Assembly: GCF_001517405.1 (NCBI RefSeq) | Contig: NZ_LN907828.1 | Coordinates: 186,001 to 250,000, forward strand | DNA from: Duffyella gerundensis | Lineage (GTDB): Bacteria > Pseudomonadota > Gammaproteobacteria > Enterobacterales > Enterobacteriaceae | Direction of reading: 5' to 3' | DNA: 64,000 nt | Part shown: positions 1 through 8,977 of the stretch, one piece after another | How positions within the stretch are numbered: position 1 is the first letter of the stretch | Layout: every line of letters starts with the position of its first letter | Translations under genes and position numbers: made by a program | The notes under the pieces: model-generated | Databases searched by the model: none | The model's input: the letters and a program-made list of their open reading frames with translations, nothing else | What the model was told of the DNA's origin: nothing

Positions 1-2
1 CC

Positions 3-821
3 ATCGTCGTGGTGCATCCCGGCGGCGGTGTTAAAGAGCAGACGGCGGGCCTCTATGTGTTAAAACTGGCAGCAGAAGGCTTTATCACGCTGGCGTTCGA
101 TGCTTCCCATCAAGGCGCCAGCGGCGGGATGCCGCGTTTCGTGGATGACCCAATGAAGCGCGTCGGTGATGTTTACAGCGCGGTCGATTACCTCAGCGCC
201 TTGCCTTATGTTGATAGCGGGCGGATGGGTGCGCTCGGCGTCTGTGCCGGCAGCGGTATTACGGTGAAAGCGGCGATGACCGAGCGCCGCATCAAGGCGC
301 TGGCGACGGTCAGCGCGGTGGATGTCGGTGCCGCTACTCGCAAAGGCTGGGAAGGTACCACACCGCAATCCGAACTGATTCCGGTGCTGGAAGCGGTGGC
401 GAAACAACGTGACATCGAAGCGGCAGGTGGCGCGCCGGTCTGGGTGAATTATGTGCCCGCCCTCAGCGATCGCTCGGCGCCGTTCGATTTGCAGCAAGCC
501 GCCGACTACTATCTCACCGCGCGCGGCCGTCATCCTGCCTCCACCAATCAAATGTTGATGACCAGCATCAGCACGCTCGCCTCGTTTACCGGCTTTGAGG
601 GTGCCGACACGTTCCTGACCCAACCACTGCTGATCATCGCGGGCAGCAAAGCGGGTTCGTTGTGGCACAGTCAGCAGCTGAACGACAGCGCCGCGTCGAG
701 GGACAAAACGCTGGTGATCATGCCTGATGCCACGCACATGGATCTGTACGATGGCGAAGGAGCAACGCGGGCAGCCGACACGCTCGCGCCGTTCTTCCAC
801 ACGCATTTGATGCACGGCTAA
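3..821 (+). CDS. alpha/beta hydrolase, dienelactone hydrolase-like (5' partial)
   Basis: The frame is open to the window edge, so the true start lies upstream. The protein has an alpha/beta hydrolase core: HPGGG near the visible N-terminus (oxyanion region), a nucleophile elbow reading G-V-C-A-G, and a late His in the context DATHMD. Cys replaces the usual Ser of GxSxG, as in dienelactone hydrolases and the YcjY-like hydrolases. The substrate cannot be predicted. The gene stops about 95 bp before a ROK regulator on the same strand and may be part of its regulon. This is a sound family assignment, but the enzyme activity is unknown. Confidence 0.75.
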   Translation: MVVVHPGGGVKEQTAGLYVLKLAAEGFITLAFDASHQGASGGMPRFVDDPMKRVGDVYSAVDYLSALPYVDSGRMGALGVCAGSGITVKAAMTERRIKALATVSAVDVGAATRKGWEGTTPQSELIPVLEAVAKQRDIEAAGGAPVWVNYVPALSDRSAPFDLQQAADYYLTARGRHPASTNQMLMTSISTLASFTGFEGADTFLTQPLLIIAGSKAGSLWHSQQLNDSAASRDKTLVIMPDATHMDLYDGEGATRAADTLAPFFHTHLMHG

Positions 822-917
822 ACCGATGAAAAAAGGCAATCAATACAACGGCGATTTCATGCTAATCGGCTCGCCTGTGGTAAATTAGCCTTCTACCTTA
901 CTGTTCAGGACGTCGCT

Positions 918-1916
918 ATGCAGGTTCCCTTCACCCGAAATACGCATGAAATGAAGAAAAACAATATCGTGCGTATTGTTGAAGCGCTGAAATCATTGGG
1001 CATGGCGACGAAAGCGCAGCTGGCGCAGCACACCGGCCTGAGCGTGGCGACCTGCGGCGCGGTGTTGAACAGGTTGTGTGAACGTCATCAGGTGCAGGAG
1101 CTTCAGCGTGATGCGTCCAGCGGCGGCAGACCGGCGCAGCGTTACGCCTGTAATCCCGATTATTACGCCCAGCTTGCGCTCTACGTCGAAGGTTCAGATG
1201 AGGCGGCCCGCATCGTCTGGTCGGTAAACTCTGCGGTGGGCAGCAAGCTGGCAGAAGGCGAAGGCGATTTTCTGCCGCTGACGCTGGAGACCTTCGATCG
1301 GCAGATCGCCGCTCTGCTGGCGGCCTATCCGGCGATCAGGGCGGCGGGCATTGGCATGCCTGGCGTGGTGGCCGAAGGCACCGTGCTGACCTGCGATGTG
1401 ACGCTGTTTGAACATATCGATATTATCGCGCACCTGCATCGCCAGCACGGCCTTTTTGTTCATGCCGATAACGACATGAACTATACCGTCTGGGGATTTT
1501 ACCGTAGCCAGGCCGCGCAAATCGACGCGCCGGTGGCTTATCTCTATTTTCCCGGGGTCGCCTGCGCGGGCTGTGGCATGGTGATCAATGGTGATGTGGT
1601 GCGCGGCGCGTCGCATTTTGCCGGAGAAGTCTCGCACCTGATCGATCCGCATCAACCGGCGCTGAAACTGGCAGAGGAAGTGGCGCTGATGTTGACCTCA
1701 CTCACCGCGATTGTGAATCCGGCCAGAGTGGCGGTGTGCGGCCCGCAGCTCAGTGCGCCACTTATTGCTGAAGCGGAGGCGATCTGTGCCCGGCGGATCC
1801 CACAGCGGCACCGGCCTGAAATCCTCTTTCGCACCAGCCGACGTGCCGATTATCTGCTGGGCATCACGGAACAACTGGCGCAGGCTTATCTGCATCACGA
1901 CATCTTTCACGACTGA
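918..1916 (+). CDS. ROK-family transcriptional regulator
   Basis: 332 aa. The N-terminal 75 residues form a winged helix-turn-helix (MATKAQLAQHTGLS is the turn region) and the rest is a ROK sugar-kinase-like domain with a G-I-G-M-P-G-V loop and a C-A-G-C-G-M segment where NagC/Mlc proteins carry their zinc-binding cysteines. Such proteins are usually repressors relieved by a sugar or its phosphate. The gene runs into an MFS exporter on the same strand, with a perfect 11-bp-arm palindrome in the 110-bp gap, so local control of the transporter is the simplest reading. The ligand is unknown. ATG start at 918; a second in-frame Met (MKKNN) lies 12 codons downstream. Confidence 0.85.
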   Translation: MQVPFTRNTHEMKKNNIVRIVEALKSLGMATKAQLAQHTGLSVATCGAVLNRLCERHQVQELQRDASSGGRPAQRYACNPDYYAQLALYVEGSDEAARIVWSVNSAVGSKLAEGEGDFLPLTLETFDRQIAALLAAYPAIRAAGIGMPGVVAEGTVLTCDVTLFEHIDIIAHLHRQHGLFVHADNDMNYTVWGFYRSQAAQIDAPVAYLYFPGVACAGCGMVINGDVVRGASHFAGEVSHLIDPHQPALKLAEEVALMLTSLTAIVNPARVAVCGPQLSAPLIAEAEAICARRIPQRHRPEILFRTSRRADYLLGITEQLAQAYLHHDIFHD

Positions 1917-1970
1917 TCGTTTTTTCGCTGTTCTCCCTGTTGACCCCTTCTAAAAATGGCGATAGCCTGC

Positions 1971-1995
1971 ACTTATTAAAACACTTTTAATAAGT
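1971..1995. promoter_or_regulatory. perfect palindrome, probable ROK operator
   Basis: Two 11-bp arms (ACTTATTAAAA and its exact complement) flank a 3-bp centre CAC. It lies between the ROK regulator stop and the MFS start, 31 bp before the ATG. Known ROK operators (NagC/Mlc) are AT-rich palindromes with TTATTT-like half-sites, and this one has the same flavour. There is no following T-run, so a terminator is less likely. Confidence 0.6.
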
Positions 1996-2026
1996 CTGTT
2001 TAATCACGCCACTTAAGGATGATTCA

Positions 2027-3193
2027 ATGTCGGCCACCGCCCCGCTCTCGTTATCGCCAGACAATCGTGCTACGCGCTTTGCCACCCGTGCCGTCTTCTT
2101 CACTACCGGCATGGCGATGGGCCTGTGGGCGGCGCTGGTTCCCTATGTACAGAACAGAACCGGTGCCGAGGCTAATCAACTGGGCATGCTTTTGTTGTGC
2201 CTCGGTGCCGGTTCGCTGCTCTCTATGTCATTCTCCGGCATTCTCATTAAACGCGTTGGCTGTCGCGCGGTGATGGTGCTTTCCGCCGCGTTGTGGTGTG
2301 CGGTGTTACCGCTGCTGGCGACGCTGGACAGCCTCGAGCTGCTGGGGGTGGCGCTGTTTGTTTTCGGCATGGGCATCGGTCTGACCGATGTGGCGATGAA
2401 TGTGCAGGGCACGCTGGTGGAACAGGCGGCGGGCCGAGCGCTGATGTCCGGCTTTCATTGCCTGTGGAGCGTCGGTGGCATCGCGGGCGCAGCCGGTGGT
2501 GCACTGCTGTTTGGCAATGGTGCGGCCCCGCTGACCAGCACCTTCTGTGCCATTGCCATCACGGCAGGGGTGTTACTAGCGGTGTTTCGCGGACTGTTGC
2601 CAGGCGGCAGTGATGATAAGAAAACGGAACAACCGCGTTCACGTCGCCTGAGGCCAGATGCGTATCTGCTGATGATGGCCATCATGACGATGCTCTGCTT
2701 TATGGCGGAAGGCGCAATCATCGACTGGAGCGGCACCTTCCTGAACCTGGAACGAGGGATGCCGCTGGAGCATGCTGGATGGGGATTTGCCCTGTTTTCG
2801 CTGGCGATGTCGTTGATGCGCATGACCGGCGATCGCCTGGTCAACCGCATGGGCCGCAGGATGATGCTGGTAGCCGGTAGTCTGCTTGCGATGGTCGGTT
2901 ATCTGGTGGTGATACTTGTACCGGGCTGGACGGCCAGCCTCATCGGCTTCGCCCTGGTCGGCATTGGTGCTGCCAATATCGTGCCGGTGCTGATTACGCT
3001 GGCCGGGCAGTCAAAGGCGATGCCGGTGAGCATGTCGGTGGCGTTCGTCACTTCGTTGGGCTATCTGGGTATTCTCGGTGGCCCGGCGCTGTTGGGCTGG
3101 ATAGCGCATTATTCCACGCTGTTTTTCGCCTTCTCTCTGCTGGCGGCGGGCTTTCTACTGATAGCGCTCGGCGCTGCGCGATTACGTTACTAA
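2027..3193 (+). CDS. MFS transporter (YbjJ/FucP-like)
   Basis: 388 aa, with about 12 hydrophobic segments and no signal peptide. Typical of compact MFS permeases of the YbjJ/fucose-permease branch: a glycine-rich helix 1, and the loop GMGIGLTDVAMNVQGT, which is characteristic of this branch. It sits in the inner membrane. AAGGAT about 8 bp before the ATG serves as ribosome binding site. The ROK regulator immediately upstream and the palindrome between them suggest a sugar or sugar-derivative substrate, but neither the direction of transport nor the substrate can be read from the sequence. Confidence 0.8.
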   Translation: MSATAPLSLSPDNRATRFATRAVFFTTGMAMGLWAALVPYVQNRTGAEANQLGMLLLCLGAGSLLSMSFSGILIKRVGCRAVMVLSAALWCAVLPLLATLDSLELLGVALFVFGMGIGLTDVAMNVQGTLVEQAAGRALMSGFHCLWSVGGIAGAAGGALLFGNGAAPLTSTFCAIAITAGVLLAVFRGLLPGGSDDKKTEQPRSRRLRPDAYLLMMAIMTMLCFMAEGAIIDWSGTFLNLERGMPLEHAGWGFALFSLAMSLMRMTGDRLVNRMGRRMMLVAGSLLAMVGYLVVILVPGWTASLIGFALVGIGAANIVPVLITLAGQSKAMPVSMSVAFVTSLGYLGILGGPALLGWIAHYSTLFFAFSLLAAGFLLIALGAARLRY

Positions 3194-3245
3194 CCTGTTT
3201 GCTATGATTGCTGTTACTGCATCAGCTGACGGTCATAACAGCTGC

Positions 3246-3280
3246 AAAAAAAAATCACGAGCCCGCTTCAGGCTCGTGAT
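3246..3280 (-). terminator. rho-independent terminator
   Basis: A 10-bp perfect stem (ATCACGAGCC with GGCTCGTGAT, 7-nt loop) is followed on the minus strand by nine T residues. It lies 30 bp beyond the stop of the minus-strand gene at 3313-3870 and can also separate it from the convergent MFS gene. Confidence 0.9.
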
Positions 3281-3312
3281 GATTTCAACAAGGTAACGCG
3301 CGATCTCAGGTT

Positions 3313-3870
3313 TTATTTACCCAGAATGTTATTGACCGCTTTTTCATGTCCTGCTTTGTCCTTGCTGCCTGAAATCACCTGAATTACGGTGAATTTCTTG
3401 TTGGCGACGGCCAGAAGTGTGGCCTGCTGAACATTCTTGCCGCCCATGCTATCGGTGGCTTCGATGTGATAAACGTCGAGGCCGTTAACCTTCTCGGTTT
3501 TTTCACTTGTCACGGTATAGTCCGGCGATGCCTGTTTCTGCTTATCCTTGATCGTCTTCATGCCGTTGAGGAAATCAGCATCGCTGCTGGCGCGTGCTAT
3601 CGCCGGGATCGGCTCTTCGCCGACGATCATTACGCGTTTTTCCTGCTTATTCACGTACATGGTGCCCGGTGCGCCGCCCGGAACCGGCTGAGCTTCATAA
3701 CCTTTCAGAGTAAAGGCCAGCTTGCCACCGATCAGATCCAGCTTCTGCGCAGGCGCGGCTGCTTCAGTTTTGGTTTGCACTTCGGCTGCAGATGCCATCA
3801 TCGCCGTGCCGCTAAGCGCCGTTGCCAGACATAATGCACCCATCATGGTTAATGATTTTCTTAACTTCAT
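3313..3870 (-). CDS. periplasmic DcrB-like protein
   Basis: 185 aa from the ATG at 3870, chosen because GGAG sits 7 bp upstream; earlier in-frame starts have no ribosome binding site. Residues 1 to about 29 form a Sec signal peptide ending in A-S-A-A. No lipobox cysteine is seen, unlike E. coli DcrB. The mature part, with a segment VNGLDVYHIEATDSMGGK and a C-terminal helix KAGHEKAVNNIL, resembles the PsbP-like fold of DcrB proteins. The role is unknown, and the DcrB assignment is from pattern memory. It ends at a strong terminator and probably shares a transcript with the small membrane protein upstream. Confidence 0.6.
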   Translation of the reverse strand: MKLRKSLTMMGALCLATALSGTAMMASAAEVQTKTEAAAPAQKLDLIGGKLAFTLKGYEAQPVPGGAPGTMYVNKQEKRVMIVGEEPIPAIARASSDADFLNGMKTIKDKQKQASPDYTVTSEKTEKVNGLDVYHIEATDSMGGKNVQQATLLAVANKKFTVIQVISGSKDKAGHEKAVNNILGK

Positions 3871-3942
3871 TGTTAGCTCCTTCATGTTATTGATTTCCCT
3901 TTTGCGCTGGCGCAGCGGCACTGTCCATAACAGAGGGAGAGA

Positions 3943-4284
3943 TTACTTCGTCAGATCGTAAATACATATTCCTGCGCCACTCAGAAACAGAATGATCGGC
4001 CAATAAAGCACAGGGATAAAAAAGAACTTGTGGGTTTTTTCCGGTGCCATCATCGGTTGGCTCTGGGTGGTCTTTGCCAGATAATCCAGCAGTTTTTCCT
4101 GCCTGAGGACAAAAACAAAAACCGCACAAAGGATAGCAGAAAGGATAAAAGTTGCGCCGGTCGGCCACAGATGGGCGGCAAAATAACCGTCCAGCCAAAG
4201 TGTATCGATCAGCCATTTGCAAAAAACATAAGCCAAAGAAATTAACACGGCGATAAAAAAACCGACTCCGCTCCAGACCAGCAT
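3943..4284 (-). CDS. small inner-membrane protein, unknown function
   Basis: 113 aa with three hydrophobic segments (residues about 3-25, 40-62 and 90-108) and a short polar loop TTQSQPMMAPEKTHK before the last one. I do not recognise the family. It lies 72 bp upstream of the DcrB-like gene on the same strand, so a two-gene envelope operon is likely. Confidence 0.6.
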   Translation of the reverse strand: MLVWSGVGFFIAVLISLAYVFCKWLIDTLWLDGYFAAHLWPTGATFILSAILCAVFVFVLRQEKLLDYLAKTTQSQPMMAPEKTHKFFFIPVLYWPIILFLSGAGICIYDLTK

Positions 4285-4661
4285 TTTCGTTATCCTTGAA
4301 ATTTATGTCCTGCCAGGCAGACTTTTCAGCAAAATTAACGTATTTATTTCTATAAGGCGAGAATTTCTTTAATACTGATAGCCTGAAATAGCAGCATTAA
4401 GATTTTACCTATTCCGCTATTACTGCTGCACTGTTTAAAAATGAAAAACAGGCATAAATGCCACGGTGAACATGTTTATCCTTCCAGTGGGTAATATCGT
4501 TGCGGGATTATTAGCGCCCCTAAGCAACGGACGTGCCTGCACCGGCTGGCTTTTAATCACGCTTTTTGCTGACAACATGATGACTGCGTTATAAGCCAAA
4601 CATTTTAGATCTACATGGGCTTTACACTTTCTCTATTAATCACTTATCTATTGAGGCCAGT
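4285..4661. other. intergenic region between divergent genes
   Basis: About 375 bp between the minus-strand membrane protein gene and the plus-strand DUF2628 gene. AT-rich and without a credible ORF. It must hold two divergent promoters, but I cannot name convincing -35/-10 pairs. Confidence 0.4.
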
Positions 4662-5099
4662 ATGATGGAACAGCATAACCTGCCGCACAGCGGCCAGTCT
4701 GGCAAGGTGTACAGCGCCAAATGGCAGGCGCGTTTTGACTTTTTTGATCTACATGGCGCGCCGAATTCACCGGGCTTTAAAACCGCATTGAAGCAGCTGC
4801 CGTTTCAGCAAAAGGTGAAATTCAACGTCAATATTATCGCTTTCTTTTTTGGTCCGATTTACCTGTTTGTCCTCGGATTGTGGAAAAGAAATATCATCCT
4901 TATTTTGTTGATGATCGTTGTATTCACCGCGCTGGAACTGGCTTTCGCTATGATGGGCATCGACTATCCACGTCATCTTGATGCCGGTGTAGGATTTGGC
5001 TTTAATGCGCTTTATGGCGTTTCCACCAACTACGGTTATTACCTGAAAGAGAAAAAAGGCGAACAGGGATGGAACCCATTTAAAGGCATGCGCTGGTAA
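4662..5099 (+). CDS. DUF2628 domain membrane protein
   Basis: 145 aa. Residues 50-105 contain two or three hydrophobic helices (FFFGPIYLFVLGLWK, then IILILLMIVVFTALELAF), followed by a soluble tail ending YYLKEKKGEQGWNPFKGMRW. The FFFGPIY/GLWK core and the W-N-P-F ending are typical of DUF2628 proteins such as E. coli YigF/YigG. Function unknown. The first of two adjacent ATGs is used, with GAGG 6 bp before it. Confidence 0.75.
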   Translation: MMEQHNLPHSGQSGKVYSAKWQARFDFFDLHGAPNSPGFKTALKQLPFQQKVKFNVNIIAFFFGPIYLFVLGLWKRNIILILLMIVVFTALELAFAMMGIDYPRHLDAGVGFGFNALYGVSTNYGYYLKEKKGEQGWNPFKGMRW

Positions 5100-5470
5100 C
5101 AAGATGATTAAACTAGCTAATGGAGCATCGCCCTTTAGTTGATTCACCTTAATAAGAAAGGGTGTATGCACAAATTTATTGGCACCATAAACTTGTACAA
5201 GAAGTATTAACTCAAATTAATTGGCCTGAAGAATCCAAAAAATGCCGATATAATGCTTTTCGCCAGGTAATTAATCCTAAAACCTATTTTTTCACTTGTC
5301 GGAATTGCCTGAAAGCGCTCTTATAATGCGCTTTCTTTACGATTTAAAATGTATAGCTGAAGCATGCAGAGACGGATCTCGCGCCATGACCTTACGCCGG
5401 GAAATCGCTTTCGGTATTGCCTGATAAAAACAGCTTGTCCCCATCATCGACAGTTAGCGAGTTTATTATT
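5100..5470. other. intergenic region with candidate -10 box
   Basis: About 370 bp without a convincing gene. A perfect TATAAT occurs at 5332-5337, inside a GCGCTCTTATAATGCGC context. The best upstream -35-like element (TTGTCG) is about 20 bp away, longer than ideal. It is a possible promoter for the M48 peptidase gene. Confidence 0.35.
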
Positions 5471-7321
5471 ATGGGCACCTTAACGGCATTGAAAAAAAGC
5501 TATGCAAAAGTTTTCTTCTGGCTGCTGATCACGCTATTCCTGATTCCTGCCATCACGCTGGTATTTGCTGAATACGGCAATAACCAACTCAATCAGCAAT
5601 ATACCCAGCTGTTTATTGATGATGCCCGCGGGCAACAGCAGGATGTTGGTGAACTCACTGATTTTCTGCAACAGCACCCGCCTTCCAGCGTCTGCGGCCC
5701 GGTTGCTGATGACCTGATCGACTACAAAAATGCCGTTTGCGCCCCGCAGTCTGAACTGTGGCAGTTCTACATGATGGACAAGGTCGCCTTCTGGACGCTG
5801 ATCGCCAGCGGCGTGATACTGCTTTTGGTGTTGTTGTGCAGTGCGCTGGCCTTCAAAAGCCGCCAGGGACAGCTGCTCAGCCTGACGCTGGCACGTCGTT
5901 TTCTGATGCTCGCCTGTTCACTCGAAGTGCTGGTTCAGGGTGGCATGCTGGTCTGGCTCTCATTCTGGAGCACCGCGTTTTTCACCCAAACCTACTATCC
6001 CAAACTGGTGATGGCGGTGGGCCTGCTGGTGCTGGCTGGCATGTACTACATGATCAAAGGCATCTTCAGAAAGCTGCCGCCGGAAGAGAGTATTGAAGGT
6101 GAAGTGGTCACGCGTGAAGCGGCACCTGCGCTGTGGTCGCGTATTGATGCGTTGGCAGCGAAAGTCGGCACTACGCCGCCAGACCACATCGTTGCCGGTA
6201 TTGATACTAACTTCTACGTCACCGAAGCGCCGCTCAGCGTTAATGAGCAGGCGCTGACTGGTCGTAAGCTCTATGTCAGCATTCCGCTTCTGCGCCAGTT
6301 AACCACCGCGCAGGCGGATGGCGTGATGGTGCATGAGCTGACGCATCTGCATGAAGGCGACACCGCCTCCGGCGCGTTACTGGGGCCGAAACTGCACCGC
6401 TTCGATCTCTATCTGCACCTGATGGGACAGAATCTCGCCACGCTGATCGTGTTCTACCCGCTCTATCTCTATCGCATGCTGTTTGAGCTGGCGTGGCAGC
6501 GCAACAGTCGTGAACGTGAATTTGTTGCCGATCGCAACGCCTCAACGCTGGTCTCACCGGCGGCCATCATTGAATCGCTAATTAAGGTTTCCGCCTACGC
6601 CAGCTACCGTAATGACGTGGAACGCACCCTGTTTGAAAACAGCACGTTACATGATAGTGAGTTGGGCATTGCCAGGGCGATCGCCGCCGGACTGCCGCAG
6701 CACGTGAGTTCACCCGACTTTATCTGCATCATGCGCGAACAGAATGTACCGCATCCGTTTGATTCGCACCCACCGCTGGCCGAGAGAATGCGCAACGTGG
6801 GCTACAACGTAGAGGAAGCGCACTATGCGGGCGTTGCCAGCGAATCCCCCGCTGACAGCTGGGTCGATCTGATGCCGGTGGCCGATGAGATTGAACAGCA
6901 GCTGTGGCAAAAATATGAGCTCGCTTTCGCGTCTGAACATGAGCAGAGCCTGGCCTGGCGCTATCAGCCGGTTGGCGAAGAAGAGACCGCGCTGGTGGAG
7001 AAGTATTTTCCCAACGCGCCCTTCACGCTCAAAGATGGCTCAAAAATTGAAATCAGCTGGCGAGGTATCATTCACCCCAAAACCGGTGAATTGCTGGAGT
7101 GGGACAATGTGAAAAACATCAACGTTATTCGCAACTTCGGCCGCGATATTCTTTATGTGCAGCACGTACAGCCGAACGCTCAGGGCAAAAAACGCAGTGA
7201 AATCCGTCTGCCAGGCCTGAAAAAAGAGATCGACGCCTTCAAAAATACGCTCGGCTATTACCGCCATCGTCATCAAACGGTACGCGCCCAGTTAGCGGAG
7301 CCAGCGGTGCAGAACGCATGA
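5471..7321 (+). CDS. membrane-bound M48-family zinc metallopeptidase
   Basis: 616 aa from the ATG at 5471. A TTG 18 codons upstream is in frame but has poor translation signals. Layout: hydrophobic helix at about 15-40, a loop of roughly 70 residues with two cysteines, then three more helices to about residue 205, then the catalytic domain. The zinc site H-E-L-T-H is at about residues 288-292, and the third ligand Glu is in REREFVADRNAS about 60 residues later, the M48 (HtpX/Oma1-like) pattern. A C-terminal region of about 150 residues follows the protease. The architecture is longer than HtpX. It is followed by a lipoprotein and a secreted Cys-rich protein, suggesting an envelope quality-control cluster (inference). 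Confidence 0.85.
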   Translation: MGTLTALKKSYAKVFFWLLITLFLIPAITLVFAEYGNNQLNQQYTQLFIDDARGQQQDVGELTDFLQQHPPSSVCGPVADDLIDYKNAVCAPQSELWQFYMMDKVAFWTLIASGVILLLVLLCSALAFKSRQGQLLSLTLARRFLMLACSLEVLVQGGMLVWLSFWSTAFFTQTYYPKLVMAVGLLVLAGMYYMIKGIFRKLPPEESIEGEVVTREAAPALWSRIDALAAKVGTTPPDHIVAGIDTNFYVTEAPLSVNEQALTGRKLYVSIPLLRQLTTAQADGVMVHELTHLHEGDTASGALLGPKLHRFDLYLHLMGQNLATLIVFYPLYLYRMLFELAWQRNSREREFVADRNASTLVSPAAIIESLIKVSAYASYRNDVERTLFENSTLHDSELGIARAIAAGLPQHVSSPDFICIMREQNVPHPFDSHPPLAERMRNVGYNVEEAHYAGVASESPADSWVDLMPVADEIEQQLWQKYELAFASEHEQSLAWRYQPVGEEETALVEKYFPNAPFTLKDGSKIEISWRGIIHPKTGELLEWDNVKNINVIRNFGRDILYVQHVQPNAQGKKRSEIRLPGLKKEIDAFKNTLGYYRHRHQTVRAQLAEPAVQNA

Positions 7322-7421
7322 TAGCTAACGCCTTTGCCTGCCGTCGTCGGCTGTCCGACCGGCAGTTTCTGCTGTCGAAAAGGCGCGATAAAGGCGATGC
7401 CATCTGCAGGAATGCAAGAGA

Positions 7422-8297
7422 GTGAAGCAGCTGGTGCTGGCTCTGACGCTGCTACTGGCAGGCTGTGACAACAGCGACGGCCCGCGGGTCCGCGACGTCA
7501 CAATTTGGCTGCAGGATCCCCTTGCTCACTTGCAGACGCCGCTGGGTGATGACGTGGACAAGGACTGTTTTCAGGGCACCTGCACGCTGAATTTCACTCA
7601 GCCCTCGGCCAGCGGCAACGTGTTGCGGGTGCAGTTGGGCGGCGCTAAGCCTTTTCGCCTTAACGGTGTGTTTTCACTCACGGCGGTGGGCTATGAAGAG
7701 GATCGCTATCGAATTGCGGAAATCACCCTCATGCCCGCCAGCCCGCCCACCAACAGCCTGCATAGCGAAGCCAGAACGGCGTTTTATCAGCTGTTAGCGC
7801 AACTCGGCGCGGCGGGTTGGCAGCGCTTTATTATGCAGGACAGCGCACGCCTGCCCGGTGCTGAATTTAACCACACTGCCCGCATCGAACAGGCGCTGCC
7901 GCAGGCGTCACTTAATCTTCCTTTTAACGATCCGGCAGTGCCGCTGAACCTGGCGCAGTGGCGCAGTCTGCCGTTAATTTCCCAGTGGTATTTCTACCGT
8001 GACGATGAATATCTGTCGATCATCGTGCAGCGTGAAAACAGCGACAGTGCGCCCAACGAACGCGGAACCTATCTCTTTATGCTGACCTTCAAAACCGAAG
8101 CGCAGCAGTATCAGTCCTACTTTGCTGCTGACGATCGGCCGCGCTGGAAGTCGCTGCTGCCCGCGCTGCTGAAGCAAATGGCGCAGACCCGCACTGAGAA
8201 TGAGGCGAGGATGAGGGACATCGGCGTGACTATTGATGAACATTACCGTGATCCGACGATTGGCGCGCTGGATAAACCCGCGACACAGGCGGAATAA
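7422..8297 (+). CDS. lipoprotein, unknown function
   Basis: 291 aa from a GTG start preceded by AAGAGAG. The N-terminus MKQLVLALTLLLAGCDNSDG is a signal-peptidase II signal with lipobox L-A-G-C. Asp at +2 after the Cys would favour inner-membrane retention by the Lol rule. The remaining sequence is soluble and I do not recognise a domain. It begins 100 bp after the M48 peptidase and precedes another exported protein on the same strand, so a functional link with the protease is plausible. Confidence 0.7.
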   Translation: MKQLVLALTLLLAGCDNSDGPRVRDVTIWLQDPLAHLQTPLGDDVDKDCFQGTCTLNFTQPSASGNVLRVQLGGAKPFRLNGVFSLTAVGYEEDRYRIAEITLMPASPPTNSLHSEARTAFYQLLAQLGAAGWQRFIMQDSARLPGAEFNHTARIEQALPQASLNLPFNDPAVPLNLAQWRSLPLISQWYFYRDDEYLSIIVQRENSDSAPNERGTYLFMLTFKTEAQQYQSYFAADDRPRWKSLLPALLKQMAQTRTENEARMRDIGVTIDEHYRDPTIGALDKPATQAE

Positions 8298-8353
8298 CCC
8301 GCCTTGCAGGCCGCACTCACCGAAGAAGAGATGATCATGATCGGAGCGAAAAA

Positions 8354-8941
8354 ATGAAGTCTGACAATATTGCCGTGCTGCTTATCGCGGCCATCACCTG
8401 CTTTTCTCTTCCCGCCGCCCATGCGCTCTGCCTGTTTGGCAGCACGGAAGGCGAGATATCGGACTACAAAAACAGCTACTGGCAACCCACCGAACCGCTG
8501 TCTGAAAAAGCCAGCAAGCAGATTGTCGCTAACTGCACGCAGCAGGCAGCCGTCGCCCAACAGCGGCTCACCGATACCTATCTTCAGCTCTGCACCACCG
8601 GACAGATCACCGGTGCCAATCGCCTGTTTGCCGAAAAGTTGCGGCACAATCCGCTCTACGCCAACCTGCTGACAGCCAGCCCAGGCGCTGCGAAAGCGCC
8701 CGCGGACAACATCGAAGCCCAAATGCGCTGGTCAGTGACCAACGATGACAGCATGGAAGGATTTAAAGAAGACTGTGCGGCGTTCGTTAAACGAACGCCT
8801 CAGGACCGCGCCAACACCCTGCTCGGCCTGAAGATCAACGGCTTTCAACAGGACACTTTCGCTCAATGCATGACTCAGAACCACATGCAGCAAGTGGTGC
8901 CGAAGAAAAAATTCAGCGCCTGCAAAAGCCTTGGCTGGTGA
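8354..8941 (+). CDS. secreted/periplasmic Cys-rich protein, unknown function
   Basis: 195 aa with a Sec signal peptide ending A-A-H-A-L-C. The mature part carries seven cysteines, likely in disulphides. GGAG lies 8 bp upstream of the ATG. No family recognised. It is the last gene of the M48-lipoprotein run and is convergent with the SulP gene. Confidence 0.65.
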   Translation: MKSDNIAVLLIAAITCFSLPAAHALCLFGSTEGEISDYKNSYWQPTEPLSEKASKQIVANCTQQAAVAQQRLTDTYLQLCTTGQITGANRLFAEKLRHNPLYANLLTASPGAAKAPADNIEAQMRWSVTNDDSMEGFKEDCAAFVKRTPQDRANTLLGLKINGFQQDTFAQCMTQNHMQQVVPKKKFSACKSLGW

Positions 8942-8977
8942 AGCGCTGAAGCAGCGGCCTGCACTGTCGCCTGTGCC

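Noticed and set aside
60..839. 259-codon minus-strand frame opposite the hydrolase gene
   Set aside because: It is antisense to a clear alpha/beta hydrolase with conserved motifs. Arg/His-rich composition is typical of shadow frames in GC-rich DNA.
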